This document shows positions 63,662 through 64,000 of a stretch of DNA of 64,000 nucleotides, piece by piece (position 1 is the stretch's first letter; every line of letters starts with the position of its first letter). The stretch comes from Actinomadura meyerae. Its GTDB lineage: Bacteria > Actinomycetota > Actinomycetes > Streptosporangiales > Streptosporangiaceae. The DNA lies in NCBI RefSeq assembly GCF_900188445.1, contig NZ_FZOR01000001.1, positions 124,001-188,000 of the forward strand. Direction: 5' to 3'. A model generated the notes under the pieces. The model ran no database searches, was not told where the DNA came from, and saw only the letters and a program-made list of their open reading frames with translations. The translations under genes and the position numbers were made by a program.

Positions 63662-64000
63662 GCACCCACCCCGCCGCCGACCCCGCCGCCGAGCGCGCCG
63701 CCCCCGCCGCGACGGCCGAGACGGCCGAGAGGGCCGAGACGGCCGAGACGGCGGCGCGGGTGTGGCGCAACCTCGGGATCCTGCTGAACGAGCGCGGCGA
63801 CCGGCGCCGCGAGGTCACCGAGGCGCTCGGGATGAGCTTCTTCCGGGTGAAGGCGCTGCGCCGCATCGCGGCCGCGCCCGCCCCGCTGCCGCTGCGCGAC
63901 CTCGCCGAGCTGCTGCTCACCGACCGCCCCTACGTCACCCTCGTGGTGGACGACCTGGTCGGCCGCGGGCTGGTGGAGCGCCGCGCCAACCCCGCCGACC
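63658..64000 (+). CDS. MarR family transcriptional regulator (cut by window edge)
   Basis: 114 residues are visible. A disordered Ala/Glu/Thr tail with TAETAERAETAETA repeats (about residues 20-34) precedes the MarR fold: VWRNLGILLNERGDRRREVTEALGMSFFRVKALRRIA, then the recognition region LPLRDLAELLLTDRPYVTLVVDDLVGRGLVERRANPAD (in pieces), which ends at the wing. ATG 63658 overlaps the exporter stop. The likely target is the palindrome at 62146-62184. Confidence 0.9.
   Translation, partial: MSTHPAADPAAERAAPAATAETAERAETAETAARVWRNLGILLNERGDRRREVTEALGMSFFRVKALRRIAAAPAPLPLRDLAELLLTDRPYVTLVVDDLVGRGLVERRANPAD

Overview
The window is chromosomal DNA from a high-GC filamentous actinomycete. GTG and TTG starts are common, many genes overlap by ATGA or GTGA, and there are F420-type, ECF41-type, WhiB-type, IdeR-regulated and Ter-type genes. 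The gene content best fits Thermomonosporaceae/Streptosporangiales (Actinomadura-like). That placement is an inference from gene content and was not tested by any search.

Region 1 (1-16.3 kb) is core chromosome: a GH15 glycosidase fragment, ppdK, a YdcF/SanA-type protein, dgt, an FAD ferredoxin reductase, an MFS permease, a GtrA protein with an ECF41-like sigma factor, an LLM flavin/F420 oxidoreductase divergent from a MerR regulator with twin palindromic operators, an orphan sugar-ABC ATPase, dnaG and the principal sigma factor rpoD, then a YbjQ-type protein.

Region 2 (16.3-30.2 kb) starts with an iron-box-controlled efeO-efeB pair without efeU. A complete-looking tellurium-resistance-type (Ter) stress operon follows: three TerD proteins, a DUF475/TerC-like membrane protein and a predicted biosynthetic module of CitE-like lyase, PRTase-TRSP, StiP/PELOTA protein and HAD phosphatase. 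A divergent coiled-coil gene precedes it. A GH63-like hydrolase, two small proteins and tRNA-Asn(GTT) end the region.

Region 3 (30,177-45,280) is an actinomycete integrative and conjugative element (AICE) of 15,080 bp between two perfect 24-bp copies of the tRNA-Asn 3' end. It carries int and xis, a Prim-Pol plus DUF3631 replication module, an orphan C5 DNA methyltransferase, TraB, a SpdB-like protein, a WhiB-like protein, several small zinc-binding and membrane proteins and a GntR/KorSA-like repressor with four GTATACG boxes. Cargo at the right end consists of a SAM methyltransferase and an AT-rich PIN/nuclease-like gene. The noncoding parts contain an elaborate GGTACGGCT repeat cluster, two 16-bp palindromes behind traB, and a 28-bp repeat that recurs in the leaders of three of its operons.

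Region 4 (45.3-64 kb) is chromosome again: an XRE/TPR-type regulator, a membrane Ser/Thr kinase with a seven-bladed WD40 sensor, a six-gene Mrp Na+/H+ antiporter operon (A/B fused), a two-component system, an IdeR-box-controlled divergent siderophore-uptake locus (SIP and binding protein one way, two permeases and ATPase the other), and a DHA2 MFS exporter with a MarR regulator cut off by the window end.
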